Of a stretch of DNA of 64,000 nucleotides, positions 1 through 10,415 are shown in pieces; positions within the stretch are counted from its first letter, which is position 1; every line of letters starts with the position of its first letter. This DNA comes from Christensenella timonensis (lineage in GTDB: Bacteria > Bacillota > Clostridia > Christensenellales > Christensenellaceae). The notes beneath the pieces are model-generated. The model was not told the DNA's origin, made no database searches, and saw only the letters and a list, made by a program, of their open reading frames with translations. The DNA is taken from the NCBI RefSeq assembly GCF_900087015.1, contig NZ_FLKP01000002.1, forward strand, positions 1,426,001-1,490,000, written 5' to 3'. The translations under genes were made by a program, and so were the position numbers.

Positions 1-1
1 A

Positions 2-2164
2 GCTTTTATCATCATGGGCGTGTTCGCACTGGGGCATGGGATGCATGAGCGCTATTTGTTCCCGGTGCCGATCCTGTTGCTTTTTGCTTATATCTTCATC
101 CGCGACAGGCGGCTGATCCTGTGCACGTCGCTGACGTTTATTGCGCTGCTGCTGAACCAAAGCCTGACGCTTTACTATTATCAGGTCGTCATTCCGCAGG
201 GATGGGTCGTGGCGGTTTCGGCACTCAATATGGCAATTTTCATTTTTACTGCATTTGTGATCACGCAAATCGCACTCGGACGTGTGAAATATAAGCAGCC
301 TGTACCCGAAGAAGCGGCTGGGGAAAAGCAAAAATGCCCGGAGCAGATGCGGCTGGACGGCTTTCGCGAAAAGAAGGTCGGTATGACAAGAAAAGATACG
401 TGGGTCATGCTGCTGATCACTGTTATTTATGCTGTCGTGGCTTTTACCAATCTGGGGACATTCCAAATACCGGAAACGGCCAATGTATTGACCGAGCCTG
501 TAACGATGGAATTCTCTCAGGTCGAGCAGATATCGCAAATCAAGTATTATGCGGGTTACGGCGAGGAAAAATTTGACATCCAATATTCGACAGACGGGGT
601 GACTTTTGCGCCTGTCGAGTTAAAAAAAGGGACGGAAACACAGAACTCGGTTGATCACCAGTTCAAGAACATGTATCGCTGGCAGGTATATAATACGGAC
701 ATCGCCGCAAAATATTTGAGGCTGGAGCCGATCGACGAGGGAGAGCTGCCTGTTTTGGAGCTCGCCGTCAAAGATGCGGCCGGGAAGTGGATCGTACCTG
801 AAAAGATCGTTTCCGATTCGCCGGACGCGCAGAACCTGTTTGATGAACAGGAGTTGATCCCGGAAGAATCTACCTACATGACGGATTTTTACTTTGATGA
901 AATCTATCATGTGCGCACGGCGTATGAAAACATCCATCAATTACAGCCCTACGAGATCACGCATCCGCCGCTTGGGAAGCTGATTTTGTCGCTGGGTATC
1001 CAATTGTTCGGCATGAATCCGTTCGGGTGGCGGTTTATGGGGACGCTCACGGGCGTTATCATGCTGCCTGTCATCTACCTGTTTGGGAAGATGCTGTTTA
1101 AAAAGACAAAATATGCGGCGTTTGCCACGATCCTGCTTGCGGCTGATTTTATGCATTTCGCCCAAACCAGGATCGGTACGATCGACAGCTATAGTATCCT
1201 GTGGATCATGTTGATGTATTTCTTCATGTTCCAGTTTACACAGGCGAATTTCAACAAGCAAAAGCTCTCAAAGAGTATTGTGCCGCTGTTTTTGAGCGGG
1301 CTGTTCTTCGGGATCGGCGCCGCTACGAAATGGCTGTGTATGTACGCGGGCGCAGGACTGCTTGTGATTTTCCTCATTACCATGTGGAAGCGAAGCAGGG
1401 AATACCGCTTCGCGAAGCAGAGCCGCGCCCCGGATTATGAAAGGATCGTCAAAACATATAAATACAATGTTGCAATTATCCTTGCGAGCTGCGTATTTTT
1501 CTTCATCCTGATCCCGGTCGGTATCTACCTGCTTTCGTATATCCCGTATACGCAGGTGACGACGGGCAAGGCCTATGAATGGATCAATACCGACGACCTG
1601 AAATACCATTATAGTGTGGTGGGCAACCAGTTCTATATGCTCAATTACCATTCCACGCTGGATCCGGCGACGGTGCATCCGTTCTCGTCGATGTGGTATT
1701 CCTGGCCGGCGGACGTGCGGCCCGTGTTGTTCTTTAATGGGCATAATGATGTAACGGGCACGGTATCGACGCTTTCCACCATGGGGAACCCGCTCATCTG
1801 GTGGACAGGCGTAGTGGCGTGCATCTGGCTGATCGTGGACAGCGCAAAAGGAAAGCACAAGCATTGGGGGATCACGTTCCTTGCGGTCGCGGCACTTTCG
1901 CAGTTCATGCCATGGTGGTTTATTTCACGCGAAGTATTTATCTACCACTATTTTGCAACCGTACCGTTCCTGATCCTGCTGATCGTGTACTGGCTGCAAA
2001 ACATGGAACAGGATTATAAATATGGGAAACAATTCGGATGGATCTTTGTCGCGGCGTGCGTGGGGATGTTCATCGCGTTTTATCCGGTGATCACGGGGAT
2101 CCCGGCCAACCCGGATTATCTGGCGGCCTTAAGGTGGCTGCCGACATGGCCGTTTTATGGCTGA
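2..2164 (+). CDS. Membrane glycosyltransferase with C-terminal protein-mannosyltransferase (PMT/GT39) domain, 5' partial
   Basis: The reading frame is open to the window edge, so the N-terminus lies outside. The visible part begins with hydrophobic segments after a GHGMHERYLFP motif, typical of the end of a lipid-linked-sugar glycosyltransferase. A soluble stretch follows (about residues 160-270 counted from the ATG at 14) that resembles an F5/8 type C (discoidin-like) fold. A second multi-spanning unit then carries the PMT hallmarks FDEIYH (about 294-299) and THPPLGK (about 317-322). PMT enzymes use polyprenyl-phosphate mannose to O-mannosylate exported proteins or envelope glycans. The layout suggests two transferase halves joined in one chain; substrate and acceptor cannot be told from sequence. 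Stop TGA at 2162-2164, followed 27 nt later by yifB. Confidence 0.8.
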   Translation, partial: AFIIMGVFALGHGMHERYLFPVPILLLFAYIFIRDRRLILCTSLTFIALLLNQSLTLYYYQVVIPQGWVVAVSALNMAIFIFTAFVITQIALGRVKYKQPVPEEAAGEKQKCPEQMRLDGFREKKVGMTRKDTWVMLLITVIYAVVAFTNLGTFQIPETANVLTEPVTMEFSQVEQISQIKYYAGYGEEKFDIQYSTDGVTFAPVELKKGTETQNSVDHQFKNMYRWQVYNTDIAAKYLRLEPIDEGELPVLELAVKDAAGKWIVPEKIVSDSPDAQNLFDEQELIPEESTYMTDFYFDEIYHVRTAYENIHQLQPYEITHPPLGKLILSLGIQLFGMNPFGWRFMGTLTGVIMLPVIYLFGKMLFKKTKYAAFATILLAADFMHFAQTRIGTIDSYSILWIMLMYFFMFQFTQANFNKQKLSKSIVPLFLSGLFFGIGAATKWLCMYAGAGLLVIFLITMWKRSREYRFAKQSRAPDYERIVKTYKYNVAIILASCVFFFILIPVGIYLLSYIPYTQVTTGKAYEWINTDDLKYHYSVVGNQFYMLNYHSTLDPATVHPFSSMWYSWPADVRPVLFFNGHNDVTGTVSTLSTMGNPLIWWTGVVACIWLIVDSAKGKHKHWGITFLAVAALSQFMPWWFISREVFIYHYFATVPFLILLIVYWLQNMEQDYKYGKQFGWIFVAACVGMFIAFYPVITGIPANPDYLAALRWLPTWPFYG

Positions 2165-2191
2165 TAGCGTCTTTTATAAGGGGGATGGGGG

Positions 2192-3736
2192 ATGCTGGCG
2201 AAGGTATTGAGCTTCGGGCTCAAGGGGATCGAAGGATATCCGGTGCTTGTTGAAACGGATGTCTATAACGGCCTGCCGGCCTATGAGCTGGTGGGGCTTG
2301 GCGATACGGCGATCAAGGAAAGTAAGGAACGGGTACGCAGCGCGATCAAAAATTCGGGTTTTGAATACCCGTCAAAGCGTATCACGGTAAACCTTGCCCC
2401 GGCGGATCTGAAAAAGGAAGGCCCGCTCTATGACCTTGCGATCGCTGTAGGGCTTCTTGCGGCCAGCGAGCAGGTTTTGCCTGAGCTGCTCAAGTATATG
2501 GTCGTATTTGGCGAACTCTCCTTAAACGGCGACATACGGCCTGTGAACGGCATCTTGCCAATGGTGATCGAGGCGCGCCGCCGCGGGTTCAATTTTATGG
2601 TCGTACCGGAGGGAAATGCGCAGGAAGCAAGCTATATCCAGGATGTAAAGATATTACCGGTCAAAAATTTATTGGAACTGACGGAAATCCTCAATAAAAC
2701 GCGGCAGCCGGAATTTTTTCCGCCGTCTGCCTGGAAAGCGCCGCAGGACAGCAAGGATGCGGATGTTGATTTCAAGGATATCAAGGGCCAGGAAAAGGCA
2801 AAGCGCGCGATGGAGATCGCGGCGGCTGGCATGCATAATATCCTGCTGATCGGCTCGCCGGGATCGGGAAAAAGCATGCTGGCAAAAGCGTTGCCGGGGA
2901 TATTGCCCGACCTGACGTTTGAGGAAGCGCTGGAAGTGACCAAAATGCATTCCATTGCGGGTGAACTGGAAGATGACAATGGCATCATCAGGACGCGCCC
3001 GTTCCGCAGCCCGCACCACATGAGCTCGGCAGTGGCGGTCACAGGCGGCGGCATCAAGAACCGCCCAGGTGAGATCAGCCTTGCGCATTGCGGCGTACTC
3101 TATTTTGATGAACTGCCGGAGTTCCGGCGCGATATTTTAGAAGCGCTGCGCCAGCCGCTGGAGGATGGAAAAATTACGGTTTCCCGCGCGAACAGTAAGG
3201 TGACGTATCCCGCGGACGTGATGTTTGTTGCATCCATGAACCCTTGCCCGTGCGGCAATTTTGGCTCGGAAGATGTGGAATGCCGGTGTACGCCCACGCA
3301 GATCAGCCGCTATCTGTCCAAGATATCCGGGCCTCTCCTTGACAGGATCGACCTGCATGTGGAAATGAGCAGGGTGAAATACGACGAATTGCGCAGTAAC
3401 GAAAAACAGGAGAGCAGCAGGGAAGTGCGCGGACGGGTCAATGCGGCGCGCAAGATGCAGGAAAAGCGGTATCGCAGCATTGGAAAGCATTGTAATGCCC
3501 AATTGAACACTGCGGAGGCCAAGGAATACTGCGCGATCGAAAAGCAGGCGCAGGAGCTGCTGCGCGTGGCATTTGAGAAGATGAAGCTGAGTGCGCGTTC
3601 TTATACGAGGATCCTGCTGGCGGCGCGAACCATTGCCGACCTTGATGAAAGCGAAACGGTGGGCACGGTGCACATTGCAGAGGCGGTGCAATACCGGTCG
3701 CTGGATAAAAAATATTGGGGATTTTCGTATGACTGA
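2192..3736 (+). CDS. YifB/ComM family Mg-chelatase-like AAA+ ATPase
   Basis: This 514-aa protein has the full YifB/ComM layout: an N-terminal ChlI-type domain (about residues 20-150), an AAA+ core with Walker A GSPGSGKS (about 225) and Walker B LYFDELPEF, and a C-terminal Mg_chelatase_C region. A cysteine group CPCGNFG...ECRC is typical of the family. In naturally competent bacteria ComM is a hexameric helicase that promotes branch migration during integration of transforming DNA. The next gene is dprA, another transformation protein, and their coding regions overlap by 8 nt, so a shared role in DNA uptake or recombination is likely. Start ATG at 2192 follows a G-rich ribosome site. Confidence 0.93.
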   Translation: MLAKVLSFGLKGIEGYPVLVETDVYNGLPAYELVGLGDTAIKESKERVRSAIKNSGFEYPSKRITVNLAPADLKKEGPLYDLAIAVGLLAASEQVLPELLKYMVVFGELSLNGDIRPVNGILPMVIEARRRGFNFMVVPEGNAQEASYIQDVKILPVKNLLELTEILNKTRQPEFFPPSAWKAPQDSKDADVDFKDIKGQEKAKRAMEIAAAGMHNILLIGSPGSGKSMLAKALPGILPDLTFEEALEVTKMHSIAGELEDDNGIIRTRPFRSPHHMSSAVAVTGGGIKNRPGEISLAHCGVLYFDELPEFRRDILEALRQPLEDGKITVSRANSKVTYPADVMFVASMNPCPCGNFGSEDVECRCTPTQISRYLSKISGPLLDRIDLHVEMSRVKYDELRSNEKQESSREVRGRVNAARKMQEKRYRSIGKHCNAQLNTAEAKEYCAIEKQAQELLRVAFEKMKLSARSYTRILLAARTIADLDESETVGTVHIAEAVQYRSLDKKYWGFSYD

Positions 3737-4835
3737 GATCACGCGCGAGGAAAAATACTGGGTGTGGCTGGCTTCCTCCGAGGGGATCGGCCCAGTGCGT
3801 TTTTACAGTATACTGAACGCTTTTACAGACCTGGAGAACGCATGGGACAATTGCGGCGACATTCGGCGGCTTGTTCCGGGGATCAACGCAAAGTTTGCGG
3901 ATATTCTTGCCCAGAATGCGAATGACGCTTATATCGAGCGGATATTGTCGCTGTGTGAGAAAAAAGGCATCCGCATTTTGACGCGGCTGAACCAGAATTA
4001 TCCGCATACGCTGGCAGAGATCGAAAATCCGCCGCCTGTCCTTTATTATAAGGGCAGGATGCCGGAATTTGACGAGATGTCTTGCGGCATCGTAGGCTCC
4101 CGCCGTCCGACGCGTAATGGTTTTGATATGGCAAGGGAGCTTTCCGGCGGGCTGGCTGCGCAGGGCGTAGTGATCGTATCCGGTATGGCGCTCGGCATCG
4201 ATACAGCCGCACATTTGGGCGCGCTCGATGCCAAAGGCAAAACGGTGGCCGTCCTTGGGTGCGGGGCGGACGTCGTATACCCGAAGGAAAACCGCAAGCT
4301 TTATGATATGATCGTCGAAAACGGGGCGATCCTCTCTGAGTTTCTGCCGGGGACAGAACCAAAGGCGCAGTTTTTTCCGCAGAGGAACCGGATCGTATCG
4401 GGGCTGTCGCGCGTACTGATCGCGGGGGAAGGCGGGGAAAGGAGCGGCGCGCGCATTACGGTGGACGACGCGCTTTTGCAGGGGCGCGAGGTATATACGG
4501 TGGCCTGTGATTTGAAATCGCCGATGGCCAAGCTACCGCTTTACCTGATGGACTCCGGGGCCATGGCCGTGCATAGCGCAACGGACGTAATGAACGACCA
4601 GGGATGGGAGATGTCCTTTGGGTTGGGGGCCGGAAAAGAACAAAAAGAGACAAATAAGCTTGATTTATTACAGGCGCAGATATACAATTTACTTTTAAAG
4701 GAAGTTTTGAGCGCGGAGCAGATCGCGCAGGAGCTCGATATAAAGCTGCGGGAGGCCAATACCGTCCTGACAGTGATGGAGCTTAACGGACTGGTGGACG
4801 GAATTCCGGGCGATAAGTTCAGAATTAACAGTTAA
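3729..4835 (+). CDS. dprA: DNA-processing protein DprA
   Basis: DprA binds incoming single-stranded DNA and loads RecA during transformation. The chosen ATG at 3729 overlaps the yifB stop (ATG before TGA at 3734) and gives 368 aa, a normal family length; upstream in-frame ATGs lie inside yifB. The N-terminal helical region precedes a Rossmann-like DprA fold with GSRRPT, SGMALGID and PQRNRIVSG motifs, and a C-terminal winged-helix (DprA_WH) region ends the protein. The gene is translationally coupled to yifB. Whether the organism is competent cannot be judged from this pair alone, as both genes are widespread. Confidence 0.95.
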   Translation: MTEITREEKYWVWLASSEGIGPVRFYSILNAFTDLENAWDNCGDIRRLVPGINAKFADILAQNANDAYIERILSLCEKKGIRILTRLNQNYPHTLAEIENPPPVLYYKGRMPEFDEMSCGIVGSRRPTRNGFDMARELSGGLAAQGVVIVSGMALGIDTAAHLGALDAKGKTVAVLGCGADVVYPKENRKLYDMIVENGAILSEFLPGTEPKAQFFPQRNRIVSGLSRVLIAGEGGERSGARITVDDALLQGREVYTVACDLKSPMAKLPLYLMDSGAMAVHSATDVMNDQGWEMSFGLGAGKEQKETNKLDLLQAQIYNLLLKEVLSAEQIAQELDIKLREANTVLTVMELNGLVDGIPGDKFRINS

Positions 4836-4862
4836 TTTACAGCTTACACATGGGATGTGGGT

Positions 4863-4868
4863 TATAAT
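4863..4868 (+). promoter_or_regulatory. -10 element upstream of topA
   Basis: A perfect TATAAT lies 27 nt before the topA ATG, just after the dprA stop. No well-spaced -35 is visible (candidate TTTACA at 4836 is 21 nt away), so this is a likely but incomplete sigma-A promoter giving topA its own transcription start. Confidence 0.55.
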
Positions 4869-4894
4869 AGATAGAAGGATTTTGGAGGAAGAGA

Positions 4895-7087
4895 ATGGCA
4901 AACGAAACGGCTGCCGCGAAAAAGAAGGCAGCAACAAAAAAAACTGTGGCTAAGAAAAAGACGGCCGCCAAAAGGACAACGAAGAGTGCGGCATCAAATA
5001 AAAACCTGGTGATCGTGGAATCGCCGGCAAAAGCGAAGACAATCGAGAAGTTTTTAGGGAAGAATTACATTGTCAGGGCATCGAACGGACATTTGCGCGA
5101 CCTGCCGAAAAGCACGTTCGGTGTAGACGTGGAAAATAATTTTGAACCGCAATATACGACGATCCGCGGAAAAGCACAGCTGATCAAGGGGCTGAAGGAT
5201 GAAGCAAAGAAGTCGAAAATGGTATATCTGGCGACTGACCCGGATCGCGAAGGGGAAGCGATCTCCTGGCACATTGCGAATATGCTGGGGATCGACGTCG
5301 GGGACGAGTGCAGGATCGAGTTCAATGAGATCACGAAGGACGCGGTCACCAGCGCGATCAAAAAGCCGCGCAAGATCGATATGGACCGCGTGGACGCGCA
5401 GCAGGCGCGCCGCGTGCTCGACAGGCTGGTGGGATATAAGTTAAGCCCGCTTCTGTGGAAAAAGGTCAAAAAAGGACTTTCCGCCGGGCGCGTACAGAGC
5501 GTGGCGGTAAAGGTGATCGTTGACCGTGAAAACGAGATACGTGGTTTTAAACCGGAGGAATTCTGGACTATTTCAGCCAACCTGAAAAAAGATGACCAGG
5601 AATTTGAGGCGAAGTATTACGGGCCGAACGGCAAAAAAACAAAGCTGGAAAAAGAAGCGGACGCGCAGGCAGTTTTGGACGCTGTGAAGGGCGCGGATTT
5701 TGTCGTTCAGAAGGTGAACAGCGGGACGAGAAAGAAAAATGCTCTGCCGCCGTTTACGACAAGCTTTTTGCAGCAGGCTGCTGCGGGAAAGCTTGGTTTT
5801 ACCGCAAAGAAGACGATGATGCTTGCGCAGATGCTGTATGAAGGCGTGCCGCTTGCCGATGGGAACACGACGGGCCTCATCACGTATATGAGGACGGATT
5901 CCACGCGCGTATCGGGCGAAGCGCAGGTTGCCGCACGCGAATATGTAGAGAAAAAATACGGGCCGGATTTTGTGCCTGGAAAGCCGAATACGTACCGTGG
6001 ACGCAAAAATGCGCAGGACGCGCATGAGGCGATCCGGCCGACGTATGTTACAAATACGCCGGACGAGATCAAGAAATTTTTGACGAACGACCAGTATAAG
6101 CTTTATAAGCTGATTTATACGCGCTTTCTGGCGAGCCAGATGACGCCCGCCCTGTTCGAGACATTGAGCTATGACATCGATGCGAACGGACAGACGTTCA
6201 AGGCAAGCGGCTCGCGCATCCTCTTTAAGGGGCATCTTGCCGTATATGATTCCAAAACAGATGACGACGAGCAGAGGATGCTGCCCAAAGCGGAAGTCAA
6301 GGACGTATTGGAGCTCATCTCCATCAACCCGAAGCAGAATTTTACGCAGCCGCCCGCGCGTTATACGGAAGCGGCGCTGATCAAGTTTTTGGAAGAACGC
6401 GGGATCGGGCGCCCGAGCACATACGCTCCTATCATTTCGACGATACAGGACAGGGGATATGTACGCAAGGAAGCGAAGTCCTTTGTACCGACGGAGCTGG
6501 GCGAGATCGTGACAGACCTGATGGCAAAGAACTTTGCGGATATCGTGGATATCACGTTTACGGCGGATATGGAAGAAAAGCTCGACAATGTGGAGCAGGA
6601 CGGCGCGGACTGGAAAGACGTGATCCGCAACTTCTATGGCCCGTTTGAAAAGGATTTGGAGCTGGGCGAGAAAAATATCGAACGTGTAAAGCTGCCGGAG
6701 AAGGTTTCGGACGTGATCTGCGAAAAATGCGGCGCGAACATGGTATATAAAACGGGACGGTTTGGTGAATTCCTCGCGTGTCCCAATTACCCGGACTGCA
6801 AAAACACGAAGCCGATCGTCAAAAAGCTGGACGTTCCCTGCCCAAAATGCGGAGGGAATGTTGTTATCAAACGCGCCGGAAAGTCCGGCAAGAGCTTTTA
6901 CGGCTGTGAAAATTATCCGAACTGTGATTTTGTTTCCTGGGATAAACCGCTCGACGAGAAGTGTGAAAAGTGCGGTTCTTACATGGTAGAGGCAAAATAC
7001 AAGTACGGGAAAGCGTACAAAAAGTGTTCAAATCCAGAATGTGAAACGAACCAGAAAAAGAAGACCGATGCAAAACAAGACAGTTAA
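4895..7087 (+). CDS. topA: DNA topoisomerase I (type IA)
   Basis: Relaxes negatively supercoiled DNA by single-strand passage. Of 730 aa, residues 1-36 form a Lys/Ala/Thr-rich tail like a histone H1 tail, which is unusual and probably helps DNA binding. The Toprim domain (about 38-150, VESPAKAKTIEKFLG, DPDREGEA) and the type IA core follow, with the catalytic tyrosine in TYMRTDSTRVS (about residue 331). The C-terminus carries three zinc-ribbon modules (CEKCG, CPKCG and CEKCG with matching CPNYPDC-type halves). Ribosome site GGAGGAAGAG precedes ATG 4895. The 3' end overlaps trmFO by 20 nt, the usual topA-trmFO gene pair of Firmicutes. Confidence 0.97.
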   Translation: MANETAAAKKKAATKKTVAKKKTAAKRTTKSAASNKNLVIVESPAKAKTIEKFLGKNYIVRASNGHLRDLPKSTFGVDVENNFEPQYTTIRGKAQLIKGLKDEAKKSKMVYLATDPDREGEAISWHIANMLGIDVGDECRIEFNEITKDAVTSAIKKPRKIDMDRVDAQQARRVLDRLVGYKLSPLLWKKVKKGLSAGRVQSVAVKVIVDRENEIRGFKPEEFWTISANLKKDDQEFEAKYYGPNGKKTKLEKEADAQAVLDAVKGADFVVQKVNSGTRKKNALPPFTTSFLQQAAAGKLGFTAKKTMMLAQMLYEGVPLADGNTTGLITYMRTDSTRVSGEAQVAAREYVEKKYGPDFVPGKPNTYRGRKNAQDAHEAIRPTYVTNTPDEIKKFLTNDQYKLYKLIYTRFLASQMTPALFETLSYDIDANGQTFKASGSRILFKGHLAVYDSKTDDDEQRMLPKAEVKDVLELISINPKQNFTQPPARYTEAALIKFLEERGIGRPSTYAPIISTIQDRGYVRKEAKSFVPTELGEIVTDLMAKNFADIVDITFTADMEEKLDNVEQDGADWKDVIRNFYGPFEKDLELGEKNIERVKLPEKVSDVICEKCGANMVYKTGRFGEFLACPNYPDCKNTKPIVKKLDVPCPKCGGNVVIKRAGKSGKSFYGCENYPNCDFVSWDKPLDEKCEKCGSYMVEAKYKYGKAYKKCSNPECETNQKKKTDAKQDS

Positions 7088-8393
7088 TGTAATCGGTGCG
7101 GGGCTGGCGGGCTGCGAGTGTGCGTACCAATTGGCAAAGCGCGGGATCGGCGTGCGGCTTTACGAAATGAAACCGCATAAAAAAACGCCGGCGCACAGCA
7201 GCGATGGGTTTGCGGAGCTTGTATGCAGCAATTCCCTGCGTTCGGACAGGATCCACAATGCGGCGGGATTGCTAAAGCAGGAAATGCGGCTCTTAGGCAG
7301 CCTGATTATGCGCGCGGCAGACAAAAACAGCGTTGCGGCGGGAGGTGCCCTTGCGGTAAACAGGGAGGCTTTTTCCAAGGCGGTGACGCGAGAGATTTCC
7401 GGCCATCCCCATATTGAAGTGCTTTCAGAAGAAGTTACGGATCTAAAACGTTTTGGGGATGAAATCGTCGTGGTCGCGAGCGGGCCGCTGACTTCGGCGG
7501 GCCTGGAAGAAGAAATACGGTCGATGAGCGGGGAAGAGTACCTGCACTTTTTCGATGCGGCGGCGCCTATCGTTTCGGCGGCCAGCATCGATATGGAACA
7601 TGCGTTCTTCGCTTCACGCTATGAGCATGGCGGGGACGACTATGTCAATTGCCCGATGACGCGCGAAGAATATGAGGTTTTTTACCGTGAACTGGTGGCG
7701 GCGCAGTGCGCACAGATGCACGGATTTGAAAAGGACGGTGTGTTCGAGGGCTGTATGCCTATCGAAACGATGGCCGGCCGCGGACACGATACGATGCTGT
7801 TTGGGCCGTTGAAGCCCAAAGGGCTCCCGGATCCCAGGACAGGGCGGGAACCTTTTGCCGTGGTACAATTGCGGCGCGAGGACGAGAGCGGAAGCATGTA
7901 TAACCTGGTGGGGTTCCAGACGCACCTTAAGTTTTCGGAACAAGCGCGTGTGTTTGGGCTGATCCCGGCGCTAAAGCATGCGGAGTTTTTACGTTATGGC
8001 GTGATGCACCGCAACACGTTTTTAAATGCGCCTAAAATGCTGGACAGATATTATCGGTTTAAAAAGCAGCCGAACATCCGTTTTGCGGGACAGATCACGG
8101 GCGTGGAAGGATATGTGGAAAGCGCGTCAAGCGGCCTGATGGCAGGGATCTTTACAGCTTATGAGATGCTGGGAAAGCCGCTGCCTGAATTTTCTGACGA
8201 TACGGCGAGCGGCGCCTTGTGCAACCATGTTTCGGGGGCGGTGACCCCTGATTTCCAGCCGATGAACATCAACTTCGGGATCATACGGCCGCTTTCGGAA
8301 AAGGTTCGGAAAAAGGAAGAGAAGAATACGCGCATCGCACAGCGGGCGCTGGATCGGGTAAGGCAAACGATCGAGGAATTTTCAATCATTTAA
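7068..8393 (+). CDS. trmFO: Methylenetetrahydrofolate-tRNA-(uracil-54-C5)-methyltransferase TrmFO
   Basis: FAD- and folate-dependent enzyme that makes ribothymidine at position 54 of the tRNA T-loop. Starting at ATG 7068 inside the 3' end of topA gives 441 aa, the normal size; the earlier in-frame ATG at 7041 would add a basic tail encoded wholly inside topA. The FAD Rossmann motif [12 protein letters not shown] is at residues 7-18, with the family motifs [14 protein letters not shown] and [13 protein letters not shown] further on. In Firmicutes this gene often lies between topA and hslV/codY, as here. Ends 10 nt before hslV. Confidence 0.96.
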   Translation: MQNKTVNVIGAGLAGCECAYQLAKRGIGVRLYEMKPHKKTPAHSSDGFAELVCSNSLRSDRIHNAAGLLKQEMRLLGSLIMRAADKNSVAAGGALAVNREAFSKAVTREISGHPHIEVLSEEVTDLKRFGDEIVVVASGPLTSAGLEEEIRSMSGEEYLHFFDAAAPIVSAASIDMEHAFFASRYEHGGDDYVNCPMTREEYEVFYRELVAAQCAQMHGFEKDGVFEGCMPIETMAGRGHDTMLFGPLKPKGLPDPRTGREPFAVVQLRREDESGSMYNLVGFQTHLKFSEQARVFGLIPALKHAEFLRYGVMHRNTFLNAPKMLDRYYRFKKQPNIRFAGQITGVEGYVESASSGLMAGIFTAYEMLGKPLPEFSDDTASGALCNHVSGAVTPDFQPMNINFGIIRPLSEKVRKKEEKNTRIAQRALDRVRQTIEEFSII

Positions 8394-8403
8394 GCGGAGG
8401 ACA

Positions 8404-8937
8404 ATGATGTTAAAAGCAACGACAATATTGGCAGTAAAAAAAGGGGACAGCTGCGCGATCGCCGGTGACGGGCAAGTCACGATGGGCGAGAGCGTTATCA
8501 TGAAAAAGAGCGCGACCAAGGTGCGCCGGATTTTTGGCGAGAAGGTCGTGATCGGTTTTGCGGGCAGTGTGGCGGACGCCTTCGCCCTGTCCGAGAAATT
8601 TGAAGCAAAACTGGAAGAATACGGCGGGAGCCTGCAGCGCGCGGCCGTAGAGCTTGCGCAGGAATGGCGCAGCGACAAGGCGATGCGGCAGTTAGAGGCG
8701 ATGCTCATCGCGGCAGACAAGGAAAACCTGCTGATCATTTCCGGTACGGGCGAAGTGATCGAACCGGACGACGGCGTCTGCGCGATCGGCTCCGGCGGGA
8801 ATTACGCGCTGGCGGCGGCGCGTGCGCTGATGCAGAATACGGAGCTTTCTGCAAAGGAGATCGCATATAAGGGCTTAAAAATCGCCAGCGAGATATGCGT
8901 ATATACCAATGACAATATCAAAGTGGAAGAAGTGTAG
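8404..8937 (+). CDS. hslV: ATP-dependent protease subunit HslV (ClpQ)
   Basis: Proteolytic chamber of the HslUV complex, a two-ring threonine protease. The 177-aa product starts [11 protein letters not shown]; removal of a 5-residue propeptide would expose the catalytic threonine of the TT pair, as in the family. GDGQVTMG and [14 protein letters not shown] match the HslV core. It precedes its ATPase partner hslU by 8 nt, so the two subunits are made from one transcript. Ribosome site GGAGG ends at 8400. Confidence 0.96.
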   Translation: MMLKATTILAVKKGDSCAIAGDGQVTMGESVIMKKSATKVRRIFGEKVVIGFAGSVADAFALSEKFEAKLEEYGGSLQRAAVELAQEWRSDKAMRQLEAMLIAADKENLLIISGTGEVIEPDDGVCAIGSGGNYALAAARALMQNTELSAKEIAYKGLKIASEICVYTNDNIKVEEV

Positions 8938-8945
8938 GTGATCAT

Positions 8946-10325
8946 ATGTCATATTTAACGCCAAAAGAAATCGTAGCGGAGCTCGATAAGTATATCGTAG
9001 GACAGGACAAGGCCAAGCGTGCTGTAGCGATCGCCCTCCGCAACCGTTACAGGAGAAGTAAATTGGACGAGGAAATGCGTGAGGAGATCACGCCCAAGAA
9101 CATCATCATGATGGGGCCTACGGGCGTGGGCAAAACGGAGATCGCCCGCAGGCTTTCCAAATTGATGGATGCTCCGTTCGTGAAAGTGGAAGCGACGAAA
9201 TTCACAGAGGTCGGTTATGTGGGACGTGATGTGGAATCTATGATCCGCGACCTTGTGGAAGCTTCCATCCGCATGGTCAAGCAGAACCGTTTTGAGACGG
9301 TCAAGGATCGCGCCGCGCAAAATGCGGAAGACCGTTTGGTGGATATCCTGGTGCCCAATAAGCAGGCACGGCAGAACAGCAATCCGCTGGGGATGCTGTT
9401 TGGCGCGCCGCAGATCGAGGCGCCTCCGGCGGAATCGGATGAAGAAAAACAAAAAAGGATGTCGAGAAGGGACGAAGTGCGTGCAAACCTGCGCGCGGGT
9501 AAGCTTGATACCCTGATGATCGAGATAGAAGTCGAAGTCACGCAGAACATGGGCATGGAAATCCCCGGGATGGGCGGTGAAAGCATGGGAGACCTGCTTT
9601 CGGGTATCCTGCCGTCAAAAACGAAAAAGCGCAAGGTGAGCGTGCCGGAAGCGCGCAAGATACTGGAACAGGAAGAAGCGGAAAAACTGATCGATATGGA
9701 CGAGGTAACGCAGACGGCGATCGAGCGTGCGGAGCAGGACGGCATCATCTTTTTGGATGAGATCGACAAAGTTGCCGGAAAAGGAATGGGAAGCGGCCCC
9801 GATATATCGCGCGAGGGCGTACAGCGGGACATCCTGCCCATCGTAGAAGGCAGCACGGTCGTTACCAAATACGGCCCGGTCAAGACGGATTATATGCTGT
9901 TCATTGCGGCGGGCGCATTCCATGTGGCGAAGATATCCGACCTGATCCCGGAGCTGCAGGGACGTTTCCCGATCAAGGTGGAGCTGGAAAACCTGACGAA
10001 AAAAGAATTTGAAGAAATTTTGACACAGCCGAAAAACGCGATCACCAAACAATATGAAGCGCTTTTGTCGGCAGATGGCGTGAACCTTGTGTTTACACCG
10101 GACGCCCTGAAAAAAATCGCGGAATTTGCGCAGATCGTCAACGAAAGCACGGAGAATATCGGCGCCCGCAGGCTGCATACCATCATGGAGAATCTCCTGA
10201 ACGATATTTCTTTCAACGCAAACGGGATCGAACCGGCCGTTGAGGTCGTCATTGACGAAAACTATGTGGTGGAGCACCTGAAAAACGAAGAACAATACCA
10301 GAACCTGCAGAAGTTTATCCTGTAA
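8946..10325 (+). CDS. hslU: ATP-dependent protease ATPase subunit HslU (ClpY)
   Basis: AAA+ unfoldase that feeds substrates into HslV. The 459-aa protein has Walker A GPTGVGKT (about residues 57-64), the I domain (about 110-240), Walker [10 protein letters not shown] (about 265-273), sensor residues near [10 protein letters not shown], and a C-terminus ending QKFIL that resembles the HslU tail that inserts into HslV. Length and domain order are normal. A promoter for the next gene, rnj, begins about 50 nt after the stop. Confidence 0.96.
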   Translation: MSYLTPKEIVAELDKYIVGQDKAKRAVAIALRNRYRRSKLDEEMREEITPKNIIMMGPTGVGKTEIARRLSKLMDAPFVKVEATKFTEVGYVGRDVESMIRDLVEASIRMVKQNRFETVKDRAAQNAEDRLVDILVPNKQARQNSNPLGMLFGAPQIEAPPAESDEEKQKRMSRRDEVRANLRAGKLDTLMIEIEVEVTQNMGMEIPGMGGESMGDLLSGILPSKTKKRKVSVPEARKILEQEEAEKLIDMDEVTQTAIERAEQDGIIFLDEIDKVAGKGMGSGPDISREGVQRDILPIVEGSTVVTKYGPVKTDYMLFIAAGAFHVAKISDLIPELQGRFPIKVELENLTKKEFEEILTQPKNAITKQYEALLSADGVNLVFTPDALKKIAEFAQIVNESTENIGARRLHTIMENLLNDISFNANGIEPAVEVVIDENYVVEHLKNEEQYQNLQKFIL

Positions 10326-10375
10326 ACGGCCGCTGGATTCTGGCAAACTAAAAAATGTGAATTGGGAAGTGTTTA

Positions 10376-10384
10376 TGCTATAAT
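10376..10384 (+). promoter_or_regulatory. Extended -10 promoter of rnj
   Basis: TGC-TATAAT at 10376-10384 is a consensus extended -10 element, with no strong -35 needed. Transcription would begin near 10391. The in-frame TTG at 10362 and ATG at 10383 lie upstream of or inside this box, so neither can be the translation start of the main transcript. Confidence 0.7.
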
Positions 10385-10415
10385 GAGCGAGAACAACAGA
10401 AAGAGAGAAAAATAT

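Noticed and set aside
3438-4214. Long minus-strand frames opposite yifB and dprA, and similar ones opposite most core genes
   Set aside because: Shadow frames caused by GC-biased third positions of real plus-strand genes.
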